From Rhodoplanes tepidamans (GTDB lineage: Bacteria > Pseudomonadota > Alphaproteobacteria > Rhizobiales > Xanthobacteraceae): a DNA stretch of 63,863 bases. Position 1 is the stretch's first letter. Each line of letters starts with the position of its first letter. This document shows positions 27,548 to 36,269 of this stretch, piece after piece. The notes beneath the pieces are model-generated. The model saw only the letters and a program-made list of their open reading frames with translations. It was not told the origin of the DNA and made no database searches. The stretch is from NCBI RefSeq assembly GCF_030813915.1, contig NZ_JAUSUJ010000034.1:1-63863 (forward strand). Reading direction: 5' to 3'. Position numbers and translations under genes: made by a program.

Positions 27548-27735
27548 ACGGCAGGTCTCCTGGCTCGCGGGTCGTCGTCGTTCCGTCGCCTTCCCGGGAC
27601 CCGAAATCCCAGTGGCGGATGACGGAAGACTCGCCGCTCACAGTTGCGGGGGCAGCCGCGGATTCGAGCCTGTCTCCTCTCGGATCGAAGCTCTCACCGC
27701 GTTCCCTTTTGATCCCCGAGGGGAACCGTCGCGGG
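27548..27735 (-). ncRNA. Cobalamin riboswitch controlling the receptor-exbBD-tonB operon
   Basis: Read on the minus strand it has the AdoCbl riboswitch landmarks: the B12 box GCTGCCCCCGCAACTGTGAG around 27657-27638 and the closing GCCAGGAGACCTGCC near 27564-27550, with a GGTTCCC/AAGGGAAC start region near 27735. Bound cobalamin would turn the operon down. It ends about 126 bases before the receptor ATG. The remaining bases of the gap 27422-27868 show no gene. Confidence 0.93.
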
Positions 27736-27868
27736 GACTATAGGCATCGCGCGGAGACAGCGTCAATCAGCAAGCAGACACTCGGAGCCGGCGATGCACA
27801 GTCGGATCGTGATCCGTCGCCGCGGAGCGACGTTCGATCCACCTCCGAACGTGAAAACGGCACGTGAG

Positions 27869-28960
27869 TCACGACGGCGCCCGGCGCCGCACCAGCCACA
27901 GGAAGAAGACGCCGCCGATCAGCGACGTCATAACGCCGAGCGGGATCTCGCGCGGCGCGAACGCGGCGCGCGCCGCGACGTCGACCCACACCAGGAACAC
28001 GGCGCCGAGCAGCGCGGCGACCGGAAGCAGCACCCGCAGGTTTCCGCCGAGCACCAGTCGCACGACGTGAGGCAGCACGAGCCCGACGAAGCCGATGCCT
28101 CCGGCGGCCGAGACGATCGCGCCGGTCATCAGCGCCGTCACCACGAAGATCTCGGCGCGCAGCGCCGACACGTCGATGCCGAGCGTCCGCGCCGCGTCGT
28201 CGCCGAGCGCCAGCGCGTTGATCCGCTCGGCGCGCAGGATCAGCCACGCCGTGCCGCAGAGGGTGACGCCGCACGGCACCGGGACGTTGCTCCATCGCGC
28301 GTTCGCGAGGCCGCCCATCATCCAGAACAGCGCCGATTCGGCGCCGCGGTTGACCGTGGTGACGATCATGAAGCTGGTGATCGCGTGGAGCACGAAGGCG
28401 ACCGCGACGCCGGTGAGCACCAGCCGCTCGCTGCTCGTGCGGCCGGCCCGGTCGCGCGCCGCGGCGAACACCACCGCCATCGCGACCATCGCACCGGCGA
28501 AGGCCGCGGCCGGCAGCGTCAGCGGGCCGGCGAACGGACCGGCGTGCAGGATCACCAGCACGGCGCCGACCGAGGCGCCCGCCGAGATGCCGAACAGATA
28601 CGGATCGGCGAGCGGATTGCGGGTGAGCACCTGGAGGGTCGCGCCGATCGCCGAGAGGCCGGCGCCGGCGGCGGCGCCGAGCAGCACGCGCGGCAGGCGC
28701 AGCTCCCACACGATGGCGCGCTCCGCCGGTCCGAACGCCGCGACGGCCGCCGCCCCGCCCGGCCACAGCTCCGCCCCGAGGATCGCGACCACGGAATCGA
28801 CCGGCACCGCGACGGCGCCGAGCCCGACCGCGACCGTCGCCGACACCAGCAGCGCGACGGCGAGCACGCCGCAGGCCACCGGACCGACCGCGCGACGGCG
28901 CGCCGCCGCGCTGCTGGTGACGGCGACCGGCCGTGTCTCCTCGCGGCCGACCGTGGTCAT
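27869..28960 (-). CDS. btuC: FecCD-family ABC permease (BtuC-type)
   Basis: A 363-residue inner-membrane permease with about ten helices, of the FecCD family that moves B12 or iron complexes. Signature stretches are RLPRVLLGAAAGAGLSAIGATLQVLTRNPLADPYLFGIS in the first half and GGIGFVGLVLPHVVRL (the ATPase-coupling region) and REIPLGVMTSLIGGVFFLWL near the end. Its start overlaps the btuF stop by four bases. Context (riboswitch, cobQ) assigns it to cobalamin; from sequence alone heme or siderophore would also be possible. Confidence 0.9.
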   Translation of the reverse strand: MTTVGREETRPVAVTSSAAARRRAVGPVACGVLAVALLVSATVAVGLGAVAVPVDSVVAILGAELWPGGAAAVAAFGPAERAIVWELRLPRVLLGAAAGAGLSAIGATLQVLTRNPLADPYLFGISAGASVGAVLVILHAGPFAGPLTLPAAAFAGAMVAMAVVFAAARDRAGRTSSERLVLTGVAVAFVLHAITSFMIVTTVNRGAESALFWMMGGLANARWSNVPVPCGVTLCGTAWLILRAERINALALGDDAARTLGIDVSALRAEIFVVTALMTGAIVSAAGGIGFVGLVLPHVVRLVLGGNLRVLLPVAALLGAVFLVWVDVAARAAFAPREIPLGVMTSLIGGVFFLWLVRRRAPS

Positions 28961-29970
28961 TCGAACAGCTCCGGATGGACGGCGCGCGCCACCCGCTCCA
29001 CCGCGCCGACGGTGCGGGTCGAGGGCGTCTGCTCGGCATAGGTGACGAACACGAACTGCCGCCTGCGGATCGCCTCGACATGGGCGAGCTCGGGAACCGA
29101 GGTGAGATAGGCGACGATCCGCGCGGTCGGGATACGATGGTCGCTGATCAGGATCCATTGCGGATCGCGCTTCGCCACCTCCTCCCAGCTCACCCGGACA
29201 TAGCTGTCCGCGATGTCGTCGAAGATGTTGCGACCGCCGGCGAGCGTCATCAGCACCGAGGTCATTCCCTCCGCCCCGACCGAGACGGGCGGCGCCGGCG
29301 TGTCGCAATCGAAGCAGTACATCATCCGCGGCCGGCGGCCGGCGGCCGCGGTGCGCGCCGTCACGGCGGCGATCCGCCGTCGGAAGTCGGCGACCATCGT
29401 CTCGGCCCGCTCGCGCACCCCGAAGATCGCGCCGAGCGCGAGAATGTCGGCGTAGAGCATCTCGATGCCGGCCGGCTCGCGGCGGCCGATGCGGATGCAG
29501 CTCTCGCGCAACGCGTAGGTGCGGATGCCGAAGGTCGCGAGGGCCTCGGGCGTCAGGCCGGTCGCGGCGCTGAAGCCGTAGCTCCAGCCGGCGAACACGA
29601 AGTCCGGCGTCTCGCCGAGCACGGTCTCGAGCGTCGGCCGGTGGGCGAACTGGCGCAGGCCCGCGATCACCGCGGGCGGGCCGACCAGATGGCGCTCGGC
29701 CCCGGCGATGCCGGAGACGCCGACGACGCGGTCGGCGAGGCCCAGGTCGATCACGGTCTGCACCATGTTGACGTCGTTCACCAGGGCGCGCCGCGGCGGC
29801 GCCTCGAACCGCACCGTGTCGAAGCAACTCGCGACCTCGACCGGGAACGGCTGCGCGGTCGCCGGACAGGCCGCGGCGGCGAGCAGCGCCGCCGCGACGG
29901 CCGCCACGGCCGCCACGGCCGCGACGGCCGCGGCGGATCGCGCGAGTCGGCGGCGCGGCATCCTCGTCAT
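28957..29970 (-). CDS. btuF: Periplasmic binding protein (BtuF-type)
   Basis: A 337-residue TroA-like class III periplasmic binding protein. The signal peptide is an unusual (Ala-Ala-Val) repeat run encoded by short 'gccgcgacg/gccgccacg' repeats (29890-29935). The mature lobes contain NMVQTVIDLGLADRVVGVSG, TPDFVFAGWSYGFSAATGL and PQWILISDHRIP, typical of vitamin B12/siderophore binding proteins. The start codon overlaps the btuD stop by four bases, supporting the ATG at 29970; an ATG three codons later is also possible. It delivers cobalamin to BtuCD. Confidence 0.88.
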   Translation of the reverse strand: MTRMPRRRLARSAAAVAAVAAVAAVAAALLAAAACPATAQPFPVEVASCFDTVRFEAPPRRALVNDVNMVQTVIDLGLADRVVGVSGIAGAERHLVGPPAVIAGLRQFAHRPTLETVLGETPDFVFAGWSYGFSAATGLTPEALATFGIRTYALRESCIRIGRREPAGIEMLYADILALGAIFGVRERAETMVADFRRRIAAVTARTAAAGRRPRMMYCFDCDTPAPPVSVGAEGMTSVLMTLAGGRNIFDDIADSYVRVSWEEVAKRDPQWILISDHRIPTARIVAYLTSVPELAHVEAIRRRQFVFVTYAEQTPSTRTVGAVERVARAVHPELFE

Positions 29971-30863
29971 CCCTGAAGCGGCTCCAGCTCGATGCGCAGG
30001 CGGCCGGTGTGCGGATCCGCCGTCACCCGGGCCGCGACCGCGTAGACCTCCTGCAGGCGCTCGGCGGTGAGGACCGCGGCGGGCGGGCCGTCGGCGACGA
30101 CGCGGCCGTCCGCCATCAGCAGCACGCGGTCGCACCAGCGGGCGGCGAGGTCGATCTCGTGCAGCACCGCGACGACCGTGATGCCGAGGCGGCGCACCAG
30201 GCCGAGCACGGCGAAGCGGTGGCGGACGTCGAGATGATTGGTCGGCTCGTCGAGGAGCAGGATGTCGGGCTGCTGCGCCACGGCGCGGGCGATCGTCACG
30301 CGCTGGCGCTCGCCGCCCGACAGCGTCTCGATCGAGCGGTCGGCGAGGTCGTCGAGGCCGAGCCGGCGGATGCTGTCCGTCACCACGGCGTCGTCCGCCG
30401 CACCGGCGCCGGCCAGCATCGAGGGGCGGTGCGGCAGGCGGCCCATGGCGACGATGTCGCGCACCGTGAAGCCGAGCGCGCCGGTCGCGTCCTGGCCCTG
30501 CAGGGCGAGCCGGCGGGCCAGCGCGGCGGGCGGGATCGTCCCCAGCCCGAGGCCGTCGATCGCGACGCCGCCGGCGGAGGGCGCGCACAGGCCGGCGAGG
30601 CAGCGCAGCAGCGTGCTCTTGCCGCAGCCGTTCGGTCCGAGGATTCCGACGACCTCGCCGGCCCGCACCGAGAAGGAGATGCCGTGGAGAATCTCCCGGC
30701 CGCCGAGCCGGCAGTGCAGCCGCTCGACCCGGAGCCGCACCGCGTCCGCCGGGGCGCCGCGGCCCTCGTCGCGGCCGTGGTCGCCCCCGTCGTCGGGGCC
30801 GGCGGGCCGCGGCGGCCCGTCGCCCGGCCCCCGGGCCGGCGGATGCGGGTGCGGCTCGCCCAT
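29967..30863 (-). CDS. btuD: ABC transporter ATP-binding protein (BtuD/FecE-type)
   Basis: Cytoplasmic ATPase of the B12 importer, 298 residues. Motifs: Walker A GPNGCGKST, Q-loop, signature LSGGERQRV, Walker B ILLLDEPTNHLD and the H-switch VAVLHEIDLAAR. The first 40 residues are a Gly/Pro/Asp-rich extension not seen in most homologues, so the start may be an internal codon nearer VRLRVERLHC. It begins three bases after the cobQ stop and overlaps btuF by four bases, so translation is coupled along cobQ-btuD-btuF-btuC. Confidence 0.92.
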   Translation of the reverse strand: MGEPHPHPPARGPGDGPPRPAGPDDGGDHGRDEGRGAPADAVRLRVERLHCRLGGREILHGISFSVRAGEVVGILGPNGCGKSTLLRCLAGLCAPSAGGVAIDGLGLGTIPPAALARRLALQGQDATGALGFTVRDIVAMGRLPHRPSMLAGAGAADDAVVTDSIRRLGLDDLADRSIETLSGGERQRVTIARAVAQQPDILLLDEPTNHLDVRHRFAVLGLVRRLGITVVAVLHEIDLAARWCDRVLLMADGRVVADGPPAAVLTAERLQEVYAVAARVTADPHTGRLRIELEPLQG

Positions 30864-30866
30864 GGA

Positions 30867-32456
30867 TCACCGCGCCAGCGCGAGCAGGGCGTCGAGATCG
30901 AGGTTCTGCTCGCAGTGGTCGGCGAGCGCCTCGATCGCCGCCTCGGTCCGCTGCGCGAAGTCGAGGCCGGAGGCCTGCGCGCCGACGGACCGGAGCCAAT
31001 GGCTGCGGAACCCATCGGCTCCGAACAGGCCGTGCACATAGGCGCCGGCGACGCGGCCGTCGGCCGACACGGCGCCCTCGGGGCGCGCCTCGCCGGTGCC
31101 GTCGTCGAGCCGCAGCCACGGCCGCGCGAGGCCCGGCCCGCTGGTGCGGCCCATGTGCATCTCGTAGCCGGTGACGCGGCAGCCGCTGACGCGGTCCACC
31201 GCGTCGATGTCGACGAGGCGCTTGTCGCCGCCGATCTCGGTCTCGACGTCGAGCAGGCCGAGGCCTTCGGTCTCGCCGGGCGGGCCTTCGATGCCCTGCG
31301 GGTCGCGCACCACGCGGCCGAGCATCTGGAAGCCGGCGCACAGGCCGACGACCCGGCCGCCGCGCCGCGCATGGGCGAGAATGTCGATGTCCCAGCCCTC
31401 GCGGCGCAGCCCGTCGAGATCCGCGCGGGTCGCCTTCGAGCCCGGCAATATGATCACGTCGGTGTCGGCCGGGATCGGGTTGCCGGGCTGGACGAAGCGC
31501 AGCGCCACGCCCGGCTCGGCGGCGAGCGGATCGAGGTCGTCGAAATTGGCGATGCGCGAGAGGCGCGGCACCGCGACGGCGAGGCCGCGCCCGCCGAGCT
31601 CGGCCGGGCGCTCGAGCGCCAGCGAATCCTCGGCCGGCAGCCGGTCGGCGGTCGGGAACCAGCGCAGCACGCCGAGGAACGGCCAGCCGGTCTGCTCCGT
31701 GATGGTCCGCACGCCCGGCTCGAACAGCGAGAAGTCGCCGCGGAACTTGTTGACGATGTAGCCGACCACGCGGGCGCGGTCGGCCGGATCGAGCAGCGCG
31801 TGGCTGCCGACGATCGCCGCCATGGTGCCGCCGCGGTCGATGTCGGAGAGGATCACGACCGGCAGGTCGGCCGAGGCGGCGAGATGCATGTTGGTGATGT
31901 CGGAGGCGCGCAGATAGATCTCGGCGCCCGAGCCGGCGCCCTCGACCAGCACCAGGTCGGCCTCGGCGCGCAACCGGTCGAGGCTGTCGAGGATCGCCGG
32001 CATCATGCCGTGGCGCATGCGGTGATAGATGCGGGCCGGGCAGTTGCCGAGCACGCGCCCGCGCAGCACCACCTGCGAGCCGATGTCGGTCTGCGGCTTG
32101 AGCAGCACCGGGTTCATGTGGATCGACGGCGCCGCGTTGCAGGCGCGCGCCTGCAGATGCTGGGCCCGGCCGATCTCGCCGAACACGATGGCGCCGTCCG
32201 GCCCGGGCGGGAGGTCGCTGTCGGCCGCGACGGCGGCGTTGTTGCTCATGTTCTGCGCCTTGAACGGCCGCACCACGAGGCCGCGGCGCGTGAAGGCGCG
32301 GCAGAGGCCGGCCACCACCATGCTCTTGCCGACGTCCGAGGCGGTGCCCTGGATCATCAGGCTGCGGGCGCGGCGCGGCAGAGGGGCGGGGGCGGGCGTG
32401 AAGGCGATGCGGGAGACGAGCCCGGCGATCTGCTGGGCGGCAATGTCGATGGTCAT
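30867..32456 (-). CDS. cobQ: Cobyric acid synthase
   Basis: Glutamine-dependent, ATP-using amidase that converts adenosylcobyrinate a,c-diamide to cobyrate by four amidations; cytoplasmic. The 529-residue product has the N-terminal dethiobiotin-synthetase-like domain ([20 protein letters not shown] with the P-loop, [10 protein letters not shown]) and a C-terminal class I glutaminase with the Cys nucleophile in [10 protein letters not shown] and the His in YVHGLFG. It is slightly longer than usual because of a 30-residue N-terminal lead. It lies two bases after the Cys-rich gene. Being in the B12 uptake operon suggests use in salvage as well as synthesis. Confidence 0.95.
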   Translation of the reverse strand: MTIDIAAQQIAGLVSRIAFTPAPAPLPRRARSLMIQGTASDVGKSMVVAGLCRAFTRRGLVVRPFKAQNMSNNAAVAADSDLPPGPDGAIVFGEIGRAQHLQARACNAAPSIHMNPVLLKPQTDIGSQVVLRGRVLGNCPARIYHRMRHGMMPAILDSLDRLRAEADLVLVEGAGSGAEIYLRASDITNMHLAASADLPVVILSDIDRGGTMAAIVGSHALLDPADRARVVGYIVNKFRGDFSLFEPGVRTITEQTGWPFLGVLRWFPTADRLPAEDSLALERPAELGGRGLAVAVPRLSRIANFDDLDPLAAEPGVALRFVQPGNPIPADTDVIILPGSKATRADLDGLRREGWDIDILAHARRGGRVVGLCAGFQMLGRVVRDPQGIEGPPGETEGLGLLDVETEIGGDKRLVDIDAVDRVSGCRVTGYEMHMGRTSGPGLARPWLRLDDGTGEARPEGAVSADGRVAGAYVHGLFGADGFRSHWLRSVGAQASGLDFAQRTEAAIEALADHCEQNLDLDALLALAR

Positions 32457-32458
32457 GA

Positions 32459-32800
32459 TCAGGTCCGAGGGGGCTTGGTTCGAAGCGGCTTCTTGCGATA
32501 GCGCCGGGTCTGCTCCCGCCCGTCCCAGACCACCGGCCGCTCGAGCCATTTCTGGATGAAAGTCCAGGCGCCGCGGTAGCCGTTGTGCGGCAGCGTGCAG
32601 GCCGAGCAGTCCTTGCGGCGGAGCCCGTTGCGGTCGGTGAAGACCGTGTAGGGGCCCGGGCATTCGTAGGCGATGAGCGGGCAGTAGCAGAACAGGCAGT
32701 TGAAGGCGCCGCGCACGCCCGTGTGGCAGGGCAGGAACGGACAGGCCGTGTTGGTGAAGCCCTTGAAGGCTTCGTTGGTGGTCGTGTCCTTGGGCTGCAT
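32459..32800 (-). CDS. Cysteine-rich small-domain protein of cobalamin loci
   Basis: A 113-residue cytoplasmic protein of the 'cysteine-rich small domain' family (PF04071-like), often found beside cobalamin biosynthesis genes. Cysteines fall in clusters: [28 protein letters not shown] and [13 protein letters not shown], enough to bind one or more metal ions or an Fe-S cluster. The C-terminal tail is basic. A role in metal handling, for example cobalt, is possible but unproven. It is the first gene of the cobQ-btuDFC operon, with GGAG nine bases before the chosen ATG. The frame is open upstream to about 33060 without a good start. Confidence 0.82.
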   Translation of the reverse strand: MQPKDTTTNEAFKGFTNTACPFLPCHTGVRGAFNCLFCYCPLIAYECPGPYTVFTDRNGLRRKDCSACTLPHNGYRGAWTFIQKWLERPVVWDGREQTRRYRKKPLRTKPPRT

Positions 32801-33112
32801 GGGGCCGGCTCCGTGCGGCGCGTGCGGCATGACGGATCGCAGCGGCGACGGCGTCGCCCCTGCGAGACGGCGCGGCGCAGCGCGCGGGCGCACGACGCAC
32901 GCCCGCCGGCGCGTCAGGCCGCGGAGGACGAGGACGGTGTCGGGCCCGCCGTTCGCGGCGGCACGGGCATTGCGCCGCCGGCCGCGTGCGGACGACCGGA
33001 CCCGGGGTCCGTCGGACTCCGAGTGGTCGGATTCAGCGTCTTCGGAATCAGAATCTGATGATCATGAGCGCTCCCCTTTCGACCCGCCGTCGAACGGAAT
33101 GGACCAGCGTCT
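32801..33112. other. Long leader between riboswitch and the first cob gene
   Basis: About 310 bases of leader lie between the riboswitch and the Cys-rich gene. Nothing convincing is encoded except a 5-residue minus-strand frame (33048-33065). The spacing is longer than usual for a cobalamin riboswitch and may reflect a lost or frameshifted gene. Confidence 0.4.
33048..33065 (-). other. Possible five-codon leader ORF (MIIRF)
   Basis: ATG ATC ATC AGA TTC TGA on the minus strand, preceded by an excellent ribosome site (AAAGGGGAGCGCTC then ATG), directly downstream of the cobalamin riboswitch. A +1 shift would join the frame used by the Cys-rich protein. It may be a leader peptide, a decayed gene start or chance. 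Confidence 0.3.
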
Positions 33113-33306
33113 CCGGCCGGTCTCCTGGCTCACGGATCGTTGTCGCCGGTCGCCTTCCCGGGGCTTCGCCCAGTGGCTTTCGATCGGCGACGATCCGTCC
33201 ACAGTTGCGGGGGCAGCCGCGGCATGGAGGACATTCCGACAGGACGAGTCCCGCCGGCAGAGGTCCCGCACCGCGTTCCCGTTTCACCTCTCGCGAGGCA
33301 CCGAAG
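33113..33306 (-). ncRNA. Cobalamin riboswitch controlling the Cys-rich/cobQ/btuDFC operon
   Basis: On the minus strand it starts near 'cttcggtgcctcgcga', has the B12 box CCGCGGCTGCCCCCGCAACTGTGG (read in two parts, about 33221-33198) and closes with GAGCCAGGAGACCGGCC near 33131-33115. These are the conserved AdoCbl riboswitch elements, closely similar to the one at 27548-27735. Cobalamin should repress the downstream transport and cobQ genes. Confidence 0.93.
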
Positions 33307-33387
33307 ACGCCGCCAAATGAGCACGAAGCGGGAGGCGGCGCAAGCGCGCGCCGTCAGGCCGGTGGCGGCAGTGTGCGACCCCTCCGT

Positions 33388-33422
33388 CCGTCATGGCCGG
33401 GCTCGCCCGGCCATCCACGCCG
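33388..33422. repeat. REP-like repeat, family D (copy 1)
   Basis: 'cgtcatggccgggctcgccc' plus 'ggccatccacgccg'. Its short inverted core ccgggc/gcccgg is shared with copies at 48783 and 62183. Confidence 0.6.
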
Positions 33423-33444
33423 TTGCCGCCAGCGGCCCTCGGGA

Positions 33445-34053
33445 TCAGCCGTCGCGCAGCTCGGTCGCGCGGGCGGAGGGGCGCTGGGCGAAGCCGGCGT
33501 ACCAGGCGGCGAGCCGCGGCCGTCCGGTCCGCCACGCCAGCTCGGGGAAGCGGAAGTCGACATAGGAGAGGGCGCAGCCGAGCGCGACGTGGCCGATGCC
33601 GAACGGCGTCGCGGCGAGCGCCTCCGCCTCGTCCTCCAGCACGGCGAGGCAGGCGTCGGCCTTCACCGCGCAGGCGGCGAGATGGGCCGGATCGGGATGC
33701 GTGCGCGCCCGCTCGTAGCGCCACAGGATCAGCAGGTCGAGCAGCCCGTCGCCGAGCGCGGCGCGGCGCAGGGCGGTGAAGTACGCCTCGCGCTCGGCCG
33801 GGATCAGGCGCGGCCCGGCGTGCAGGCCGTCGAGATACTCGCAGATGACGGCCGAGTCGTAGAGCGCGGTGCCGTCGTCGCGGATCAGGGTCGGCAGCTT
33901 GTTGAGCGGATTCTCGCGCATCAGCGCGGCGTTCGGCTGCGTCGCGGCGACCACGGTGCGCCGGCAGTCGATCCGGTCGGCGAGGCCGGTCTCGTGGGCG
34001 ACGATCATCACCTTGCGGACGAAGGGCGAGCGGGGCGACCAGTGCAGCAGCAT
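33445..34053 (-). CDS. Glutathione S-transferase family protein
   Basis: A 202-residue cytosolic GST. The N-terminal thioredoxin-like domain has WSPRSPFVRKVMIVAHETGL, the cis-Pro motif NKLPTLIRDDG and the glutathione gamma-glutamyl contact DSAVICEYLD; the C-terminal helical domain includes FGIGHVALGCALSYVDFRF with the N-capping motif region. The Ser residues near the N terminus could be catalytic. Substrate is unknown. It is monocistronic, pointing toward the cobalamin riboswitch, with no regulatory sign. Confidence 0.9.
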   Translation of the reverse strand: MLLHWSPRSPFVRKVMIVAHETGLADRIDCRRTVVAATQPNAALMRENPLNKLPTLIRDDGTALYDSAVICEYLDGLHAGPRLIPAEREAYFTALRRAALGDGLLDLLILWRYERARTHPDPAHLAACAVKADACLAVLEDEAEALAATPFGIGHVALGCALSYVDFRFPELAWRTGRPRLAAWYAGFAQRPSARATELRDG

Positions 34054-34341
34054 CGGAAAACTCGCGGGCGGGAGCGATGGGGGGAGCAACGGCGGGGCCG
34101 GCGGCGCGGACGGCGGCGCCGACCGGGACGTGCGGCCCGCGATTCTAGCCGAGATGCCGCGGCAGGGCGACCGACGGGAGCGGCGAGGCAAAGGGGCGCG
34201 GGTCAGGGAGCCGCGGGCGAGTGAGTGCGATGCGCGCGGCACCGCGCGCCGCTCCGGCCGAAGCCTCGGCGCCCGTTGTTCTCTCCCGCCGGCGCTGCTA
34301 CGGTCCCGCCGCCTCCGGCCGCGCCGGTTCACCGGCGACGC

Positions 34342-34417
34342 GGGCCCGTAGCTCAATGGTCAGAGCCGGCGGCTCATAACCGCTTGGTTGCAGGTTCGAG
34401 TCCTGCCGGGCCCACCA
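34342..34417 (+). tRNA. tRNA-Ile2 (anticodon CAT, lysidine type) or tRNA-Met
   Basis: A 76-base cloverleaf with encoded CCA: acceptor GGGCCCG/CGGGCCC, D arm GCTC..GAGC with an 8-base loop, anticodon stem GGCGG/CCGCT with loop CTCATAA, and T arm GCAGG TTCGAGT CCTGC. The anticodon is CAT. The anticodon stem and the short D loop resemble E. coli tRNA-Ile2 more than elongator tRNA-Met, so I favour Ile2, which needs TilS to make lysidine. It is not the initiator (no 1-72 mismatch). Confidence 0.93.
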
Positions 34418-34677
34418 CCCGTCTTTTTTCTTTCGGTCTGTGACATCGCTCCGTTCGCCGCAGCGGCGCGCCGAAAAGGCGAGTCGGCTCCGGGCGGTGG
34501 GCGCGTCGGCGCAGTGGCGGCTGCGGCTGCCGGGCCCGGCGGGCCGGAGTTTCGCGCAGCGCGATCGCTCCGGGGACGATTCACGGGGGAATCCGAGTCT
34601 GCTAGCCTGACCGCGAATCGATCCGCGACCGTCTCGGGCGGACAGGGTGCGCCGCGGCGGCGCTGGGCGGGGTCGTC

Positions 34678-35805
34678 ATGCTTCCGACGTTTCGGCTGAT
34701 GCTGGTCGCCATCGCGGCCGTCTTCCTCGTGCTGGTGGTCGCGGCGCGCGGCCTCGTCGGCCATCCCGAGGCGGTGACCCGCATCGGCGAGGTGCCGGTG
34801 GTCGGCCGCGATCTCCTGCGCCTCTCGGTGATCCCGATCGACGAGACGCAGCGCCGGCTGATGATCGCGGCGATGCCGCCGCTCGACCTCGCGCCGCCGG
34901 CCGCACCCGCCGCGCCGGCCGCACCGGCGTCGATCGCCGCCGCGGCCGAGGCCGCAGCCGCGCCCGCCACCGCGGGCGCCGCCGAGGCCGGGCCGGCCGC
35001 GGCCGTCGCCGCCGCGGAGCCGGAGGCGCCCGCCGCACCGGCGCCGGTCGCCGACGCGGCCGCCGAATCCATCGCAGCCCAATCCGCCGCAGCCGAGTCC
35101 GTCGCCACCGAGTCCGCCGCCACCGAGTCCGTCGCGCCCGCACCCGCCGGGGCCGTGCCGCTGCCGCTGGTCGCCGCCGACGAGCGCGGCCGGCGCACGC
35201 CGCGGCCGGCCTCCGCCGATCCGCTCGGCGACCTGATCCGCGCCGTTGTTCCCGAGACGCCCGAGCCGGCGCCGCGCGATCCGCCGGTCGCCGCGGCGCC
35301 CTCCGGGCCCTCCGTGCCCGCCGGCCCCGCCGGCCCCGCCGGGCTGTCCGGGGCCGAGGTGGCGGCTGCGGCTCCGGCCGCGGCGGAGGCGCCGCCGGCG
35401 GCGCTCGGCTTCGCCGCCGAGCCGGCCCGCCGGACGCCGCCGATCGCCCTGCCGCTGCCCGGCGACGACGTCCAGGACACGCCGGCCACCGCAGCGGCGG
35501 CGGCACCGGCCGCACCCGAGCCGCAGGCGGCTCCGGCCGACACCGTCGCAGCGGTCGCGCCGGCTTCGGCCTCGGCGGCCGCCGGGCGGGCCGCCAGGGC
35601 GGCGCCGCAGGCGGCGAAGCCGGTCGTCCGCGCCAAGCGCGCCGCCAGGCCGGCGGTGCGCAAGCCGGCGAAGCCGCGGGTGGCGGCGCGCCGCCCGGCG
35701 CCGGCGGTCGCGCCGGCCCCCGCGCTGGTGTTCCCGACCTACACGCCGTTCTCGACCGAGACGGCGCCGGCCGCCGCGGCCCCGGCCGCCCGGACGCGTC
35801 GCTGA
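34678..35805 (+). CDS. Membrane-anchored Ala/Pro-rich protein, unknown
   Basis: A 375-residue protein with one N-terminal membrane helix (LMLVAIAAVFLVLVVAARGL) and a short ordered region (VPVVGRDLLRLSVIPIDETQRRL), followed by about 290 residues of low-complexity Ala/Pro with degenerate repeats such as AAESVATESAATESV. The end is Lys/Arg/Pro-rich and resembles a charged linker. It is probably a periplasmic spacer or scaffold. The ordered N terminus is the part most likely conserved in relatives. No function can be assigned. An adjacent small membrane gene follows 208 bases later. Confidence 0.7.
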   Translation: MLPTFRLMLVAIAAVFLVLVVAARGLVGHPEAVTRIGEVPVVGRDLLRLSVIPIDETQRRLMIAAMPPLDLAPPAAPAAPAAPASIAAAAEAAAAPATAGAAEAGPAAAVAAAEPEAPAAPAPVADAAAESIAAQSAAAESVATESAATESVAPAPAGAVPLPLVAADERGRRTPRPASADPLGDLIRAVVPETPEPAPRDPPVAAAPSGPSVPAGPAGPAGLSGAEVAAAAPAAAEAPPAALGFAAEPARRTPPIALPLPGDDVQDTPATAAAAAPAAPEPQAAPADTVAAVAPASASAAAGRAARAAPQAAKPVVRAKRAARPAVRKPAKPRVAARRPAPAVAPAPALVFPTYTPFSTETAPAAAAPAARTRR

Positions 35806-36013
35806 ATCCTCATCTGTCGGCGAATTCGCCCGACACGGGCGCCGCCCGTGCCCGGACGGCGCCAGCGGCTTCGTGCAACTGCGGATTGCGGGGCGCCGCC
35901 GGGCGGGCTATCGCGCGGTGGAGTGGAACGAACACTGAAACCACGCGTTAAGGATCGTTCGCCGGGTTCTTCTGCCGGAGACGTTTCGCCGGGGACCATC
36001 GGAGGCCAGCATC

Positions 36014-36154
36014 ATGGCCCATCATCTGGTCGAGAAAGACACCCTGATCCGCGCCAACCGGACCTTCTCCCTCGGGCTGGTCTGGGGCGGCCTCGCCGTC
36101 TGCGTGATGGCGGCCGCCGTCTACGACGTCGGCCACTGGGTCGGTGCGTGGTGA
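36014..36154 (+). CDS. 46-residue membrane protein, unknown
   Basis: A short gene encoding 46 residues: a polar, basic start (AHHLVEKDTLIRANRTFS) and one hydrophobic helix (LGLVWGGLAVCVMAAAVYDV), ending GHWVGAW. The layout is that of a single-pass inner-membrane small protein with the N terminus inside. A ggagg site (36001-36005) precedes the ATG by about 8 bases. No family is recognised. It could be a subunit or regulator of a membrane complex. Confidence 0.6.
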   Translation: MAHHLVEKDTLIRANRTFSLGLVWGGLAVCVMAAAVYDVGHWVGAW

Positions 36155-36269
36155 AGCCGCGCGCACCGCGCCTGATCTGACCGGACTCCCGACCGCGGCC
36201 CGCGCCGGGACCCGGAGGGCGGGCCGTTGCCCGCGCCCCGCACCGTCGGCGAGCCGATCGTCCGTTCCC

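Noticed and set aside
27548-27735. The first riboswitch considered as a control of the btuC-side operon or of a plus-strand gene
   Set aside because: The conserved B12 box and closing stem read on the minus strand and point to the TonB receptor; btuC ends upstream of it and no plus-strand gene follows.
30009-32501. An 830-residue plus-strand open frame across btuD and cobQ
   Set aside because: Antisense shadow; the minus strand carries the P-loop, ABC signature and glutaminase motifs.
34342-34417. CAT tRNA considered as the initiator tRNA-fMet
   Set aside because: It has a paired 1-72 position and lacks the three G-C pairs arrangement of initiator anticodon stems.
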